This document shows positions 1-8,366 of a DNA stretch of 48,367 bases, piece by piece. The DNA comes from an uncultured Eubacteriales bacterium. Its GTDB lineage: Bacteria; Bacillota; Clostridia; Christensenellales; Aristaeellaceae. Made by a program: the position numbers and the translations under genes. The first letter of the stretch is position 1; each line of letters opens with the position of its first letter. Where the stretch lies: contig CADAQF010000015.1 of NCBI GenBank assembly GCA_902790015.1, forward strand, positions 1 through 48,367, written 5' to 3'. The notes under the pieces were generated by a model. That model was given only the letters and a program-made list of their open reading frames with translations. It searched no databases and was not told where the DNA came from.

Positions 1-415
1 AGTTGAAGGTCTTGATCGTGTTCCATACTGTTTCACCGCCCATGGTGGGCGCGCCTGTCAAAGGATCGGGCGCGGTTTCACTGGTGCCTGTGGCGATGTC
101 AGAACGGGCGCAGTTGGAATAATCCCACGCCACCACCACATAGCCGCGGCGAACCAGTTCAACAGCGTAGGAACTGCCCTGCTCCTTCATGTCGTTGCCG
201 CCATGGCAGTACAGCACGCAGGGAGCGGGGTTTTCCGGCGTGGCGCTAAGAGGCCGCCACATCAGGGCGCTGATCTCATCGCCGTCGGGCGTGACCAGCG
301 TCATATTGGTCAGTTCAGCTTTGCCCCAGTTGGTATCAACGCCGATGATCAGCACCAGCGATAAGGCAAACAACAGCACTGTAACCAGCGCCAGGATGCG
401 AGTGCTTTTTTTCAT
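1..415 (-). CDS. Alpha/beta hydrolase, membrane-anchored or secreted (C-terminus cut by window edge)
   Basis: I translated this minus-strand frame directly; it stays open from an ATG at 415 to the window edge, so only about 138 N-terminal residues are visible. It begins with a Lys-Lys start and a hydrophobic stretch (about residues 5-25), consistent with an uncleaved anchor or signal peptide. The motif CVLYCHGGND near residue 65 matches the His-Gly oxyanion-hole segment of alpha/beta hydrolases. It is followed by a helix and VVAWDYSNCARSD, the usual second strand and turn. The nucleophile elbow and the rest of the catalytic site lie outside the window. The start is supported by a GGAAGG ribosome binding site. 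Family membership is likely; the substrate (ester, peptide or other) cannot be told. Confidence 0.75.
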   Translation of the reverse strand, partial: MKKSTRILALVTVLLFALSLVLIIGVDTNWGKAELTNMTLVTPDGDEISALMWRPLSATPENPAPCVLYCHGGNDMKEQGSSYAVELVRRGYVVVAWDYSNCARSDIATGTSETAPDPLTGAPTMGGETVWNTIKTFN

Positions 416-429
416 GTGTATCCTTCCTT

Positions 430-462
430 TCATTTCATCCGAAATAAACCTGCGGGAACCAC
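430..462 (-). other. Possible 10-codon leader ORF ahead of the hydrolase gene
   Basis: Between the minus-strand promoter and the hydrolase start there is a good AAAGGAGG ribosome binding site. Ten nucleotides later a GTG opens a ten-codon reading frame (MVPAGLFRMK) that stops 14 bases before the hydrolase ATG. This could be a translated leader, or a leftover start. The only evidence is the strong Shine-Dalgarno sequence with no other gene to serve. Confidence 0.25.
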
Positions 463-514
463 GAAAAACGATCCTCCTTTCCAAATATAATTAACGATCA
501 AATCAGTCATGTAA

Positions 515-542
515 ATTATAACACTTTTTCCCAATAAAACAA
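515..542 (-). promoter_or_regulatory. Sigma-A-type promoter for the hydrolase gene
   Basis: On the minus strand TTGTTT (537-542) is followed after 16 bases by a perfect TATAAT (515-520). It lies about 100 bases upstream of the hydrolase start, leaving a 5' leader of roughly 90 bases. Confidence 0.55.
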
Positions 543-720
543 GACCAAGAGCCTTTTTTGCAATCATTTGGTGTTTTTCGCAGTCGTTTTGTTCAAAACA
601 GTAAATTCCCAGAGTAACGTCCACAGTACTCCACAGTAGAAGTTACTGCAGATTTAACTTTGGAGAATTGTGCAGCAGACCTTAGACCGGGGAGAAATCC
701 CGGAAAGGAGGTCTGCAAAA

Positions 721-1133
721 TGACAGACCAGGAAAACCGCTGCAAGCCCCTGAGCGAAGAAGAACGACAGAAGATTCAGGATTGTCTTGATCCCGGAATG
801 TCGTTCAAACAGATTGCCAGACGAATTGGCAGAGATCAGAAAACCGTTGCAAAGGAGGTGAAGAAGCACAAAGTATCTCCGCCCCGAAGCGAAAAAGGTG
901 CCCCTGAGTCCATTTGCCAGAAACGGATGAGCCCGCCGTTTGTCTGCAATGGCTGCAAGAGGACGGCTCGATGCCAGCAGGAAAGACACTTCTATATAGC
1001 ATGAACAGTACAGGCAGCTTACCGCGAATCGTTATCTTCGGCCCGTGAAGGAAAGCCTCTATGCTCATTGTACGCATACCGGCTGTCTGACCGCAAAAAA
1101 AGGATTGCCGAAATAAAGGCATCGACAAGTTAA
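721..1133 (+). pseudogene. IS30-family transposase remnant, frameshifted and truncated
   Basis: An ATG at 721 with an ideal AAAGGAGGT ribosome binding site opens a frame carrying an N-terminal helix-turn-helix of the IS30 transposase type (residues about 10-47: LSEEERQKIQ, SFKQIARRIGRD, TVAKEVKKH). Next comes the Cys-containing linker typical of the family (CNGCKRTARC). The frame ends at a TGA at 1002-1004. Recognisable IS30 sequence (QAAYRESLSSAREG) resumes from about 1011 in another frame and ends at 1133. The DDE catalytic domain is absent, so the element is dead. No terminal inverted repeats could be paired. The tail overlaps the -35 region of the downstream feo promoter. Confidence 0.75.
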
Positions 1134-1150
1134 TACAAACTAACTATAAT
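1122..1150 (+). promoter_or_regulatory. Promoter of the feo operon
   Basis: TCGACA (1122-1127), 17 bases, then a perfect TATAAT (1145-1150), about 70 bases upstream of the first feoA. The -35 hexamer lies inside the last codons of the IS30 remnant. In the leader an inverted repeat AATACCA (1174-1180) / TGGTATT (1193-1199) could form a small hairpin or be a regulator site. I see no clear Fur box. Confidence 0.6.
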
Positions 1151-1220
1151 GCATCCCAGAGTTAACCGTCTCTAATACCAAAGAGCGGCGGCTGGTATTC
1201 TACCGGACAGGAGGGGCAGG

Positions 1221-1433
1221 ATGATCCCATTGAGCTATGCGACTCCGGGAGAGGAATTCGTCATCCGCAGGATCGGAGGAAGTCCGGAAGTCAGGAAACA
1301 CCTGGAAAACCTGGGGTTTGTGGCAGGCGGAAGCGTGAAGGTGATCACGGCGCTGAACGGCAGCGTGATCGTGAAGGTCAAGGAATCCCGCGTAGCCATT
1401 GACGAGGAAATGGCCCGGAAGATCATGATTTGA
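1221..1433 (+). CDS. feoA: FeoA-family ferrous iron transport accessory protein (first copy)
   Basis: A 70-residue protein with the SH3-like FeoA fold pattern. It opens with a PLSYATPGEEFVIRRI segment, then the conserved helix-turn LENLGFVAGGSVKVI, then NGSVIVKVKESRVAID. FeoA is a small cytoplasmic protein that docks on FeoB and supports Fe(II) uptake. The ATG at 1221 follows a GGAGGGG ribosome binding site. A second feoA follows after 15 bases and feoB after that, so this is the first gene of a ferrous iron uptake operon. Two separate FeoA proteins before FeoB is a common Clostridia arrangement. Confidence 0.93.
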   Translation: MIPLSYATPGEEFVIRRIGGSPEVRKHLENLGFVAGGSVKVITALNGSVIVKVKESRVAIDEEMARKIMI

Positions 1434-1448
1434 CAAGGAGGAAAAGAC

Positions 1449-1670
1449 ATGAAAAACCTGAGGGAAGTGCCGGTGGGCGGCAAGGCCAAAGTGGTCAGGA
1501 TCCATGGGGAAGGCGCGGTGAAGCGCAGGATCATGGATATGGGCATCACCAGGGGCGTGGAGGTCTTCGTGCGCAAGGTCGCGCCGCTGGGCGACCCCAT
1601 CGAGATCACCGTGCGCGGATACGAACTGTCCCTTCGCAAGGCGGATGCCGAAAGCATCGAGGTGGAGTGA
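1449..1670 (+). CDS. feoA: FeoA-family ferrous iron transport accessory protein (second copy)
   Basis: A 73-residue FeoA paralogue showing the family pattern: LREVPVGGKAKVVRIHGEG, then the helix RRIMDMGITRGVEVFV, then APLGDPIEITVRGYELSLRKADA. The last stretch is the canonical FeoA C-terminal signature with the conserved LGDPIE and the YxLSLRxxEA-like ending. It is closer to the consensus than the first copy. A good AAGGAGG ribosome binding site precedes the ATG at 1449. It probably acts with FeoB at the membrane; why two versions are kept is unknown. Confidence 0.95.
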   Translation: MKNLREVPVGGKAKVVRIHGEGAVKRRIMDMGITRGVEVFVRKVAPLGDPIEITVRGYELSLRKADAESIEVE

Positions 1671-1731
1671 TTTTTTTAACGCATGGTTAGCAATGCCTAA
1701 TTAGAAATCATTAACAGGAGGCTCATTCTGT

Positions 1732-4194
1732 ATGGACATCCGAATCGCTTTGGCAGGCAATCCCAACAGCGGAAAAACCACACTGTTCAACGCGCTGACC
1801 GGCTCCAACCAGTTTGTGGGCAACTGGCCCGGCGTCACGGTGGAGAAGAAAGAAGGCAGGCTGAAAAAGCATGACGGCGTCACCGTCACCGACCTGCCGG
1901 GCATTTACAGCCTGTCTCCCTACACCCTGGAAGAGGTTGTGGCACGGAATTATCTGGTGGGCGAACGGCCCGACGCCATCCTCAACATCATCGACGGCAC
2001 CAACCTGGAGCGCAATCTCTACCTGACCACGCAGCTGGTTGAGCTGGGCATCCCCGTGGTGGTCGCCATCAACATGATGGACGTGGTAAAAAAGAACGGC
2101 GACAGGCTGAACACGGCGGACCTGGCAAAGCAGCTGGGCTGCCGGGTGGTGGAAATTTCAGCCCTGAAGGGCACCGGCGTCATGGAAGCGGCGGAGGCGG
2201 CCATCCAGGCGGCACAAAGCGCGAAAACCGTGCCGCAGCACACCTTTTCCGGCCCGGTAGAGCATGCCCTGGCCCATATTGAGGAAGCCATCGTTCATGA
2301 CCTGCCTGAGGAACAGCAGCGCTGGTACGCCATCAAGGTGTTTGAGCGGGACGACAAGGTGCTGGAGCGTCTGAATATCAAGCCGGAAACCATGCGGCAT
2401 ATCGAAGCAGACATCGCCGCGGCTGAAAAGGAACTGGACGACGACGCGGAGAGCATCATCACCAACGAGCGGTATGTGTACATCGCCCAGGTGATCAAAT
2501 CCTGTTACCGCAAGCACAGCGCGGGCAGTCTGAACGCATCGGACAAGATCGATAAGGTGGTCACCAACCGGTTTTTGGGTTTGCCCATCTTCGCCCTGGT
2601 GATGTTCGCAGTATACTGGATCGCCATGGTGGCCGTCGGCGCGCCGGCTACCGACTGGGCCAACGACGGTCTGTTCGGCGACGGGTATCACCTGTTTGGC
2701 AACGGCACCGCTCAGTATGAAGAAGCGGCGGAGCGATACGGCGATACGGACGCCGTGATCGAAGCCTTCTCAAACGAATACGGCGTGACAATCGACGAAG
2801 CCAACCCCGAAGAATCGTTAAACACGCTTTTTGCGGCCGTACCGGACGACGCCAGGGTGACCTATATCACCCAGGATGAGGAAACCCTAGAAACGGAAGA
2901 ACACCCCGATACCGGGAAAGAGGTTCTGAAAGCCGCCATATCGGAATACCTGAGCACCGAGGATGGATATAAATCCGACGTCGGCGCGCCTGACCCGGCC
3001 AACTACGGCACCTGGGTGCCCGGTATTCCCGCCCTGGTGGAAAGCGGGCTGGACGCGATCCATGCGGCGCCCTGGCTCAAGGGCCTGATCCTGGACGGCA
3101 TTGTGGCGGGCGTGGGCTCGGTGCTGGGCTTTGTGCCCCAGATGCTGGTGCTGTTCCTCCTGCTGGCGTTCCTGGAAGCCTGCGGCTACATGGCCCGGAT
3201 CGCCTTTGTGCTGGACCGGATCTTCCGCAAGTTCGGTCTGTCCGGCAAGTCCTTCATCCCCATGCTCATCGGCGTGGGCTGCGGTGTGCCTGGCATCATG
3301 GCCTCCCGCACCATCGAGAACGAGCGTGACCGGCGCATGACCATCATAACCACCACCTTCATCCCCTGCAGCGCGAAGGTGCCTTTCATCGCCATGATCG
3401 CCGGCGCGATCTTCCATAAATCCGCCTGGGTCGCCACCAGCGCATACTTCATCGGCATGGCGGCCATCATCATCAGCGGCATCATTCTGAAAAAGACGAA
3501 GCGCTTCGCCGGGGAACCCGCCCCCTTCGTCATGGAACTTCCCGCTTATCATTGGCCCACCGTGGGCAACGTGCTCCGCTCCATGTGGGAACGCGGCTGG
3601 AGCTTTATCAGGAAAGCCGGCACCATCATCCTGCTGTCTACCATCCTGGTGTGGTTCCTCAGCCGCTTCGGCGTGGCGGACGGCGCGTTCCGCATGCTTT
3701 CGGAGGAAGAACTGGAGCTCTCCATCCTGGCCAAATTCGGCGGTATAATCGCCTGGCTCTTCAAGCCCCTGGGGTTCGGCACCTGGCAGGCGACGGTGGC
3801 CTCCATCACCGGCCTGATCGCAAAGGAAAATATCGTGGGCACCATGGGCATCCTCTATGGCGGCACGGAAACTTATGCCAACCTGGCCGCTTCTTTCTCC
3901 GGCGTCGCCGCCTACGCTTTCCTGGTATTCAATCTGCTTTGCGCGCCCTGCTTCGCGGCGATCGGCGCGATCAGGCGGGAAATGAACAACGCGGGCTGGA
4001 CCTGGTTTGCCATAGCCTGGCAGTGCGGCTTCGCCTATGCCGTCAGCCTGATGATCAATCAGTTCGGCGGGCTGTTTACCGGCAATGTCAATATCATTGG
4101 TTTGATTGCCGCCCTGGCTGTCCTGGGTGTAATGATCTACATGCTGTTTTTCAGGAAATATCAGGAGGCCGCCAAACTGACCCGGAAGGTGTGA
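1732..4194 (+). CDS. feoB: Ferrous iron transporter FeoB
   Basis: An 820-residue GTP-gated Fe(II) membrane transporter. The N-terminal G domain shows G1 GNPNSGKT (residues 9-16), G3 DLPG (54-57), G4 NMMD (114-117) and G5 SALKG (143-147), followed by a helical GDI-like domain to about residue 270. The membrane part has the conserved Gate motifs, including LGFVPQMLVLF, GVGCGVPGIMASRT and FIPCSAKVPF. Between the first membrane helix (about 280-303) and the next lies an unusually long acidic, soluble-looking insert of about 120 residues (roughly 310-430). Such an insert occurs in some Firmicute FeoB proteins. A GGAGG site precedes the ATG. The stop overlaps a region with two closely spaced ATGs that begin the next small gene. 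Confidence 0.97.
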   Translation: MDIRIALAGNPNSGKTTLFNALTGSNQFVGNWPGVTVEKKEGRLKKHDGVTVTDLPGIYSLSPYTLEEVVARNYLVGERPDAILNIIDGTNLERNLYLTTQLVELGIPVVVAINMMDVVKKNGDRLNTADLAKQLGCRVVEISALKGTGVMEAAEAAIQAAQSAKTVPQHTFSGPVEHALAHIEEAIVHDLPEEQQRWYAIKVFERDDKVLERLNIKPETMRHIEADIAAAEKELDDDAESIITNERYVYIAQVIKSCYRKHSAGSLNASDKIDKVVTNRFLGLPIFALVMFAVYWIAMVAVGAPATDWANDGLFGDGYHLFGNGTAQYEEAAERYGDTDAVIEAFSNEYGVTIDEANPEESLNTLFAAVPDDARVTYITQDEETLETEEHPDTGKEVLKAAISEYLSTEDGYKSDVGAPDPANYGTWVPGIPALVESGLDAIHAAPWLKGLILDGIVAGVGSVLGFVPQMLVLFLLLAFLEACGYMARIAFVLDRIFRKFGLSGKSFIPMLIGVGCGVPGIMASRTIENERDRRMTIITTTFIPCSAKVPFIAMIAGAIFHKSAWVATSAYFIGMAAIIISGIILKKTKRFAGEPAPFVMELPAYHWPTVGNVLRSMWERGWSFIRKAGTIILLSTILVWFLSRFGVADGAFRMLSEEELELSILAKFGGIIAWLFKPLGFGTWQATVASITGLIAKENIVGTMGILYGGTETYANLAASFSGVAAYAFLVFNLLCAPCFAAIGAIRREMNNAGWTWFAIAWQCGFAYAVSLMINQFGGLFTGNVNIIGLIAALAVLGVMIYMLFFRKYQEAAKLTRKV

Positions 4195-4198
4195 TGGT

Positions 4199-4372
4199 AT
4201 GATCCAGAAAATCGCGGAGAACGCGGGAACAATTGCTGTAAGCCTTATACTGATCGGCCTTGTGGCCTGGATCATCAGGGGGCTGCGGAAAGACAAAAAG
4301 CGGGAAAAATCCGCCTGCGGCGGAAGCTGCGGCTGCTGTCCCATGGCCGGCTCCTGCCATAAACCTTCCTGA
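4199..4372 (+). CDS. FeoB-associated Cys-rich membrane protein
   Basis: A 57-residue protein read directly from the sequence. It has one membrane helix (residues about 10-27, TIAVSLILIGLVAWII), a short basic cytoplasmic linker (RKDKKREK) and a Cys-rich tail (ACGGSCGCC, then AGSCHKPS) with five cysteines. This matches the family of small Cys-rich proteins encoded straight after feoB in many Clostridia. The family is proposed to bind or deliver Fe(II) or sense redox at FeoB; that role is inferred. The ATG at 4199 lies 4 bases after the feoB stop. An alternative ATG at 4194 overlaps the stop but reads another frame. A terminator follows directly. Confidence 0.85.
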   Translation: MIQKIAENAGTIAVSLILIGLVAWIIRGLRKDKKREKSACGGSCGCCPMAGSCHKPS

Positions 4373-4379
4373 CAGCGGA

Positions 4380-4412
4380 GGAGGCGCCGGCATGCCGGCG
4401 CCTCCCCTTTTC
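4380..4412 (+). terminator. Rho-independent terminator of the feo operon
   Basis: A perfect 26-base palindrome (4380-4405, centre GCATGC, arms GGAGGCGCCGGCA/TGCCGGCGCCTCC) is followed by CCTTTT. It starts 8 bases after the last gene of the feo operon. Confidence 0.75.
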
Positions 4413-4876
4413 CAGGGAAATGACGCAGCACGGTCAAAACGAATGCGTTCTGAGGGATCACCTCCCACAGTCCACAGCAAAAACTCCTTTTTATCACGCT
4501 GATTAAAAATGAAATCCTTACCGGCATGGGATGCCTCATTGTTTACGCCTTGCCTGAAGTCTGTCATTTGCGCCTGCAAAGCCTTACTGCATGATATGGG
4601 GTTCCCATGCAGCATCTCACAGTATCAAAAAAAGTAAACAAAGCACATATATTCCCGCAGTGTCCCTTTGAAATCCCGGAATCGCCTGAGCCGGGATTTT
4701 TATAGTGGCAACCGGAAGGATATCTGTGATATGATAGTTCCGGTAATCGGCGGGCCGTGATATTGAGGGCATGGAAGCAGAACGGACGGCCTCTTTCCGC
4801 CGTCCCCGTCCGCTGGCCCGGCACGGCGGAGAACATTTCAGGCAAGACTTAAAAACACGCAGGAGGAAGCACCCGG
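4413..4876. other. Intergenic region with no gene; one hairpin
   Basis: About 460 bases without a credible reading frame on either strand. At 4671-4703 the repeat AAATCCCGG / CCGGGATTT with an 11-base loop followed by TTTAT looks like a terminator, but no gene upstream obviously needs it. It may be a leftover or may end a short untranslated RNA. No convincing sigma-A promoter for the downstream GH3 gene was found. Confidence 0.4.
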
Positions 4877-7087
4877 ATGAAAGAAACAGAATTGCGGCAG
4901 CTGCTTAATGATTTGACACTGGATGAAAAGATCGGCCAGCTGGTGCAGCTGCCGGGATACTTCCAAAACGCGGGAGCGGTGACCGGCCCGGCTGCCGATA
5001 TGGGCCTTACCGAGGAGGATCTGCGCCTGGCGGGCAGCTATCTGTCCATTATCGGGGCGGAAAAGATCAGGAAGCTGCAAACGGAATTCATGGCCCGGCA
5101 TCCCCATCACATCCCGCTTTTGTTCATGGCGGACATTATCAACGGCTACCGCACGGTGTTTCCCATTCCGCTGGCTCAGGGCTGCACCTTCGATCCTGAG
5201 CTGGTAAAGCAGGGAGCCGCGATCGCCGCCCGGGAAGCCGCGGCGGCCGGCATTCATGTGACCTTCTCCCCCATGGCTGACCTGGTGTGGGACGCCCGGT
5301 GGGGCCGGGTGATGGAGTCCACCGGGGAAGACCCTTACCTGAACGCGCAGATGGCCGCCGCCATGGTTCGGGGATACCAGGGAGACAGTCTTGAGGAAAA
5401 AGGCAGAATCGCCGCGTGTCTTAAACACTTTGCAGGCTACGGCGCCGCGGAAGGCGGACGGGATTACAACACCGCGGAGCTGTCTGTCCGCACCCTGCGC
5501 GAGGATCATCTGCCCGCCTATCAGGCAGCCGTGGACGCAGGCTGCGAGGTGGTCATGGCCTCCTTCAACACCCTGGACCGCATCCCCTCCGCAGCCAATG
5601 AATGGCTGCTCAAGGAAGTGCTGCGAAAGGAAATGGGCTTTAAAGGCATGGTGATTTCCGACTGGAACGCCCTTGAGGAACTGCTGGCCCACGGCATCGC
5701 CGCCGATCAGAAAGAAGCCGCGTTTATCGCTCTGCGGGCCGGCGTGGACATGGACATGACCAGCCCCATCTATATCCGAAATCTGAAAAAGCTGGTGGAA
5801 GAAGGAAAAGTGCCCGAACAATGGATAAATGAAAGCGCCTGGCGGGTGCTGCGGCTCAAAAACAGGCTGGGCCTGTTCGAGCGCCCCTTCAGGGACGCGG
5901 ACGAAGGCGAAGAAAAAGCCGTGCTGCTGTCAGACGGCCACCGCCAGGCAGCCCGGGAATGCGCTGAAAAATCCTTCGTGCTGCTGAAAAACGAAGATCA
6001 GATGCTGCCCATCAGGGGCGACGAAGCCGCTTTCATCGGCCCGTATGTCGACCATCCGTATCTGAACGGGGCCTGGTCGATCTTTGCGGACGATCAGGAC
6101 ACCGTCACTGTCAGAGCGGCGCTTGCCCGGCACCCCCGGACGAGGAATGTTCCCACCGCTCCCGGATGTCCCATCAGCGACCCGGACCAGCCGGTCCTGG
6201 GCTTTCAGCAGCCTGTTGCGCCGGATAGCTGCGACCCGGAAGAAGCCTTGAAAGAAGCGGTGGATCTGGCAAAAAAGGCGGATAAGGTCGTACTGTGCCT
6301 GGGCGAGCACCGGGAATGCACCGGGGAAGCGGCCAGCAGGGGCGATATCACGCTGCCCAAATGCCAGCTCCGGCTGCTGGATGAGATAGCAAGGGCCAAC
6401 AAAAACATCGCCGTGGTGCTGTTCGGCGGCAGGCCTTTGGACATCCGGCCGCTGAAAGAAAAGGCAAAGGCTATCCTGGCCGCCTGGCTCCCGGGTTCGG
6501 AAGGCGGAAACGCCGTGGTGCGCACGCTGCTGGGAGAAAGCGATCCCAGCGGAAGGCTGAGCATGTGTTTCCCCTGGTGCGTGGGCCAGCTGCCTGTCCA
6601 TTACAATCATCTGAATACCGGCAGGCCCTTCCGCGGCGATTATCATGCGGCGCGGTTCGGCTCCAAGTATCAGGATATTCCGAACGAGCCGCTGTATCCG
6701 TTCGGGTTCGGGCTGAGCTACACCGGTTTTGCCTACTCATCCGTAAAGCTCAGCGCGGACAGCATGACCAAAAAGCAGCGCATCACCGCTTCCGTCACGG
6801 TCACCAACACAGGAAGCCGCGAAGGCACCGAAACCGTACAGCTGTATCTGCATGACCTGGCCGCAAGCGTTGCCCGGCCCGTACGCCAGCTCAAGGGCTT
6901 CCGGAAGGTTAAGCTGGAGCCCGGCGAAAGCAGGGAAGTCGCCTTCGTGATCTCCGAAGATATGCTGCGGCTGTATGATCTTTCCATGCGTTTTGTCAGC
7001 GAGCCGGGCGAGTTTGAAGTCTTTATCGGTCCGGACAGCGCCACGGACAACCGGGCCCGATTCACTTTACTGGACGAGGCGCGGTAA
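4877..7087 (+). CDS. Glycoside hydrolase family 3 beta-glycosidase, cytoplasmic
   Basis: A 736-residue retaining beta-glycosidase with the full GH3 layout: N-terminal TIM-barrel domain (about 1-330), alpha/beta sandwich domain (about 350-590) and fibronectin-III-like C-terminal domain (about 640-730). The nucleophile is Asp262 in GMVISDW. Substrate-pocket motifs ADIINGYRTVFP (85-96), DARWGRVMESTGEDP (139-153) and CLKHFAGYGA (181-190) are intact. There is no signal peptide, so it acts on imported oligosaccharides, probably beta-glucosides or xylosides; which one cannot be told. An AGGAGGAAG site supports the ATG at 4877. It stands alone rather than in an operon. Confidence 0.93.
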   Translation: MKETELRQLLNDLTLDEKIGQLVQLPGYFQNAGAVTGPAADMGLTEEDLRLAGSYLSIIGAEKIRKLQTEFMARHPHHIPLLFMADIINGYRTVFPIPLAQGCTFDPELVKQGAAIAAREAAAAGIHVTFSPMADLVWDARWGRVMESTGEDPYLNAQMAAAMVRGYQGDSLEEKGRIAACLKHFAGYGAAEGGRDYNTAELSVRTLREDHLPAYQAAVDAGCEVVMASFNTLDRIPSAANEWLLKEVLRKEMGFKGMVISDWNALEELLAHGIAADQKEAAFIALRAGVDMDMTSPIYIRNLKKLVEEGKVPEQWINESAWRVLRLKNRLGLFERPFRDADEGEEKAVLLSDGHRQAARECAEKSFVLLKNEDQMLPIRGDEAAFIGPYVDHPYLNGAWSIFADDQDTVTVRAALARHPRTRNVPTAPGCPISDPDQPVLGFQQPVAPDSCDPEEALKEAVDLAKKADKVVLCLGEHRECTGEAASRGDITLPKCQLRLLDEIARANKNIAVVLFGGRPLDIRPLKEKAKAILAAWLPGSEGGNAVVRTLLGESDPSGRLSMCFPWCVGQLPVHYNHLNTGRPFRGDYHAARFGSKYQDIPNEPLYPFGFGLSYTGFAYSSVKLSADSMTKKQRITASVTVTNTGSREGTETVQLYLHDLAASVARPVRQLKGFRKVKLEPGESREVAFVISEDMLRLYDLSMRFVSEPGEFEVFIGPDSATDNRARFTLLDEAR

Positions 7088-7260
7088 CGGGGCCGGCAAA
7101 CATATTGATTATCCCTTTAGGGCAGCACCTAGGGCAGCACCGCGCAAAGCTGCAATGAAAAAGGAGCGCTTCCGAACACCCCTCCTGCAGACCGCCATGA
7201 CCGCGGGCTTTGAACAGGCAGGCGAGAATACTTGCTCCTAAACTTTTTTGAGGGCGATAA

Positions 7261-7315
7261 ACTGCGGCTGTTCCCCAGTTTCAAAGCATTCCTGATTTTG
7301 AGGAACAGCCGCAGT
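7261..7315. repeat. 14-bp inverted repeat with 27-base loop
   Basis: ACTGCGGCTGTTCC (7261-7274) is exactly reverse-complemented at 7302-7315. It lacks a proper T-tract (TATATGCTTTTG follows), so it is more likely an insertion remnant or regulatory hairpin than a terminator. Confidence 0.7.
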
Positions 7316-7356
7316 ATATGCTTTTGATGATGGAACGATACAGCTTATTTCGTTGT

Positions 7357-7410
7357 TGATCTCATCTGTCACGAAGAATCTTCTGATCTCATCTGTCGTG
7401 AGGAATCTTC
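7357..7410. repeat. 27-bp tandem direct repeat
   Basis: Two abutting 27-base copies (7357-7383 and 7384-7410) sharing TGATCTCATCTGTC and GAATCTTC, with three mismatches. They lie 67-120 bases upstream of the next gene, so they may also be paired regulator sites. Confidence 0.8.
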
Positions 7411-7476
7411 TTGCTTATCCCGTTTGCACATGCTATAGTTATTTCGTAATTAACGAAGAAATATGAGGGACGAAAT

Positions 7477-8337
7477 ATGAGTGAAATCAGCGATTGCAGA
7501 ACAGCATCTCAGCACTTTTCACAGGACGATTTATACAGATGGCCAGAGAGCTTCTATTTGCATGGCTTGCATGGCGAAAAACTTACTCGTGATGAAATTG
7601 ATCAGTTGGCAGATCACCCTGAGATGGATGCCATTCAAATATACGGCCTGCGGCAGGACACATTCGACTATTTTTTGTCTCGTTACGGAAAGCAATTCAA
7701 GCGGATTTATTTTTTTAAGGACAATCTTGTTCAGGACTGGTCAGGGCTCGCTGATCTTCCAGATTTGGAGTGCCTGCATTGGTTCTGGAATCAGAGAATC
7801 ACCAGTCTATGGGATATGTCCAACAACCACTCCTTGAGGATACTTCATATTTCCGATTTTACCCGATTACATGATTTGAGCGGTATAGAAAAAGCAAGAT
7901 CACTTCGTGTGCTGTTCGTTGGCGATATGATTTGGTCATCTATGCGCGTCACATCGCTCATGCCTTTGACTGGGATGAAACTGGAATGCCTGGAATGGTC
8001 GGGAAAACTGATTGAAGATCAGGACTGCTCATTTCTCCCCACCTTAAAGCAGCTGAAAGTTTTTCAATGCCCGCTGAATTATTTCACAACCGAGCAATGT
8101 GCCTGGATTGCAGCGAACTGCCAAATAGAAGACTGCAGAGTTTCAAGTGCTTACGAGATTTGGGATACTCACGGAGAGAAGATAGCTGCAATTACAGGTA
8201 AACGGAAACCTGCCTTGCCCCTGACTCCTGAGAACGAGGCGAGGATCAGGAAGTACTCGGAGAAATTTGACAGGATGAAGCAGCAGTATGCAGGTGTGCC
8301 ATACAGGGATGCATTTCCTGAGCTCTTTTGCCAATAA
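7477..8337 (+). CDS. Leucine-rich-repeat-like protein of unknown function
   Basis: A 286-residue cytoplasmic-looking protein with no signal peptide. Its middle (residues about 75-200) shows irregular leucine-rich repeats such as LADLPDLECLHWFW, NHSLRILHISDFTRLHDLSGI and KARSLRVLFVGD, suggesting a short solenoid that binds another protein. The C-terminus is charged and helical. GC content is visibly lower than in neighbouring housekeeping genes, and both sides carry repeats and gene debris, which suggests horizontal acquisition. The ATG at 7477 is preceded by a modest GAGGGA site. I do not recognise a specific family or function. Confidence 0.75.
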   Translation: MSEISDCRTASQHFSQDDLYRWPESFYLHGLHGEKLTRDEIDQLADHPEMDAIQIYGLRQDTFDYFLSRYGKQFKRIYFFKDNLVQDWSGLADLPDLECLHWFWNQRITSLWDMSNNHSLRILHISDFTRLHDLSGIEKARSLRVLFVGDMIWSSMRVTSLMPLTGMKLECLEWSGKLIEDQDCSFLPTLKQLKVFQCPLNYFTTEQCAWIAANCQIEDCRVSSAYEIWDTHGEKIAAITGKRKPALPLTPENEARIRKYSEKFDRMKQQYAGVPYRDAFPELFCQ

Positions 8338-8366
8338 AGCAATTCGACTGAAAGACTCCATCAAAA

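Larger units (their letters stand above)
7088..7476. other. Intergenic repeat-rich region without genes
   Basis: No credible gene. It carries two tandem copies of TAGGGCAGCACC (7118-7141), a 14-base inverted repeat (7261-7274 and 7302-7315), and a 27-base tandem duplication (7357-7410). The density of short repeats beside the lower-GC genes that follow suggests debris of past insertions. Confidence 0.6.

Noticed and set aside
2887..4539. 550-codon open frame on the minus strand over feoB
   Set aside because: A shadow of feoB caused by GC-rich third positions; no RBS, no family features, and it runs past the feo terminator.
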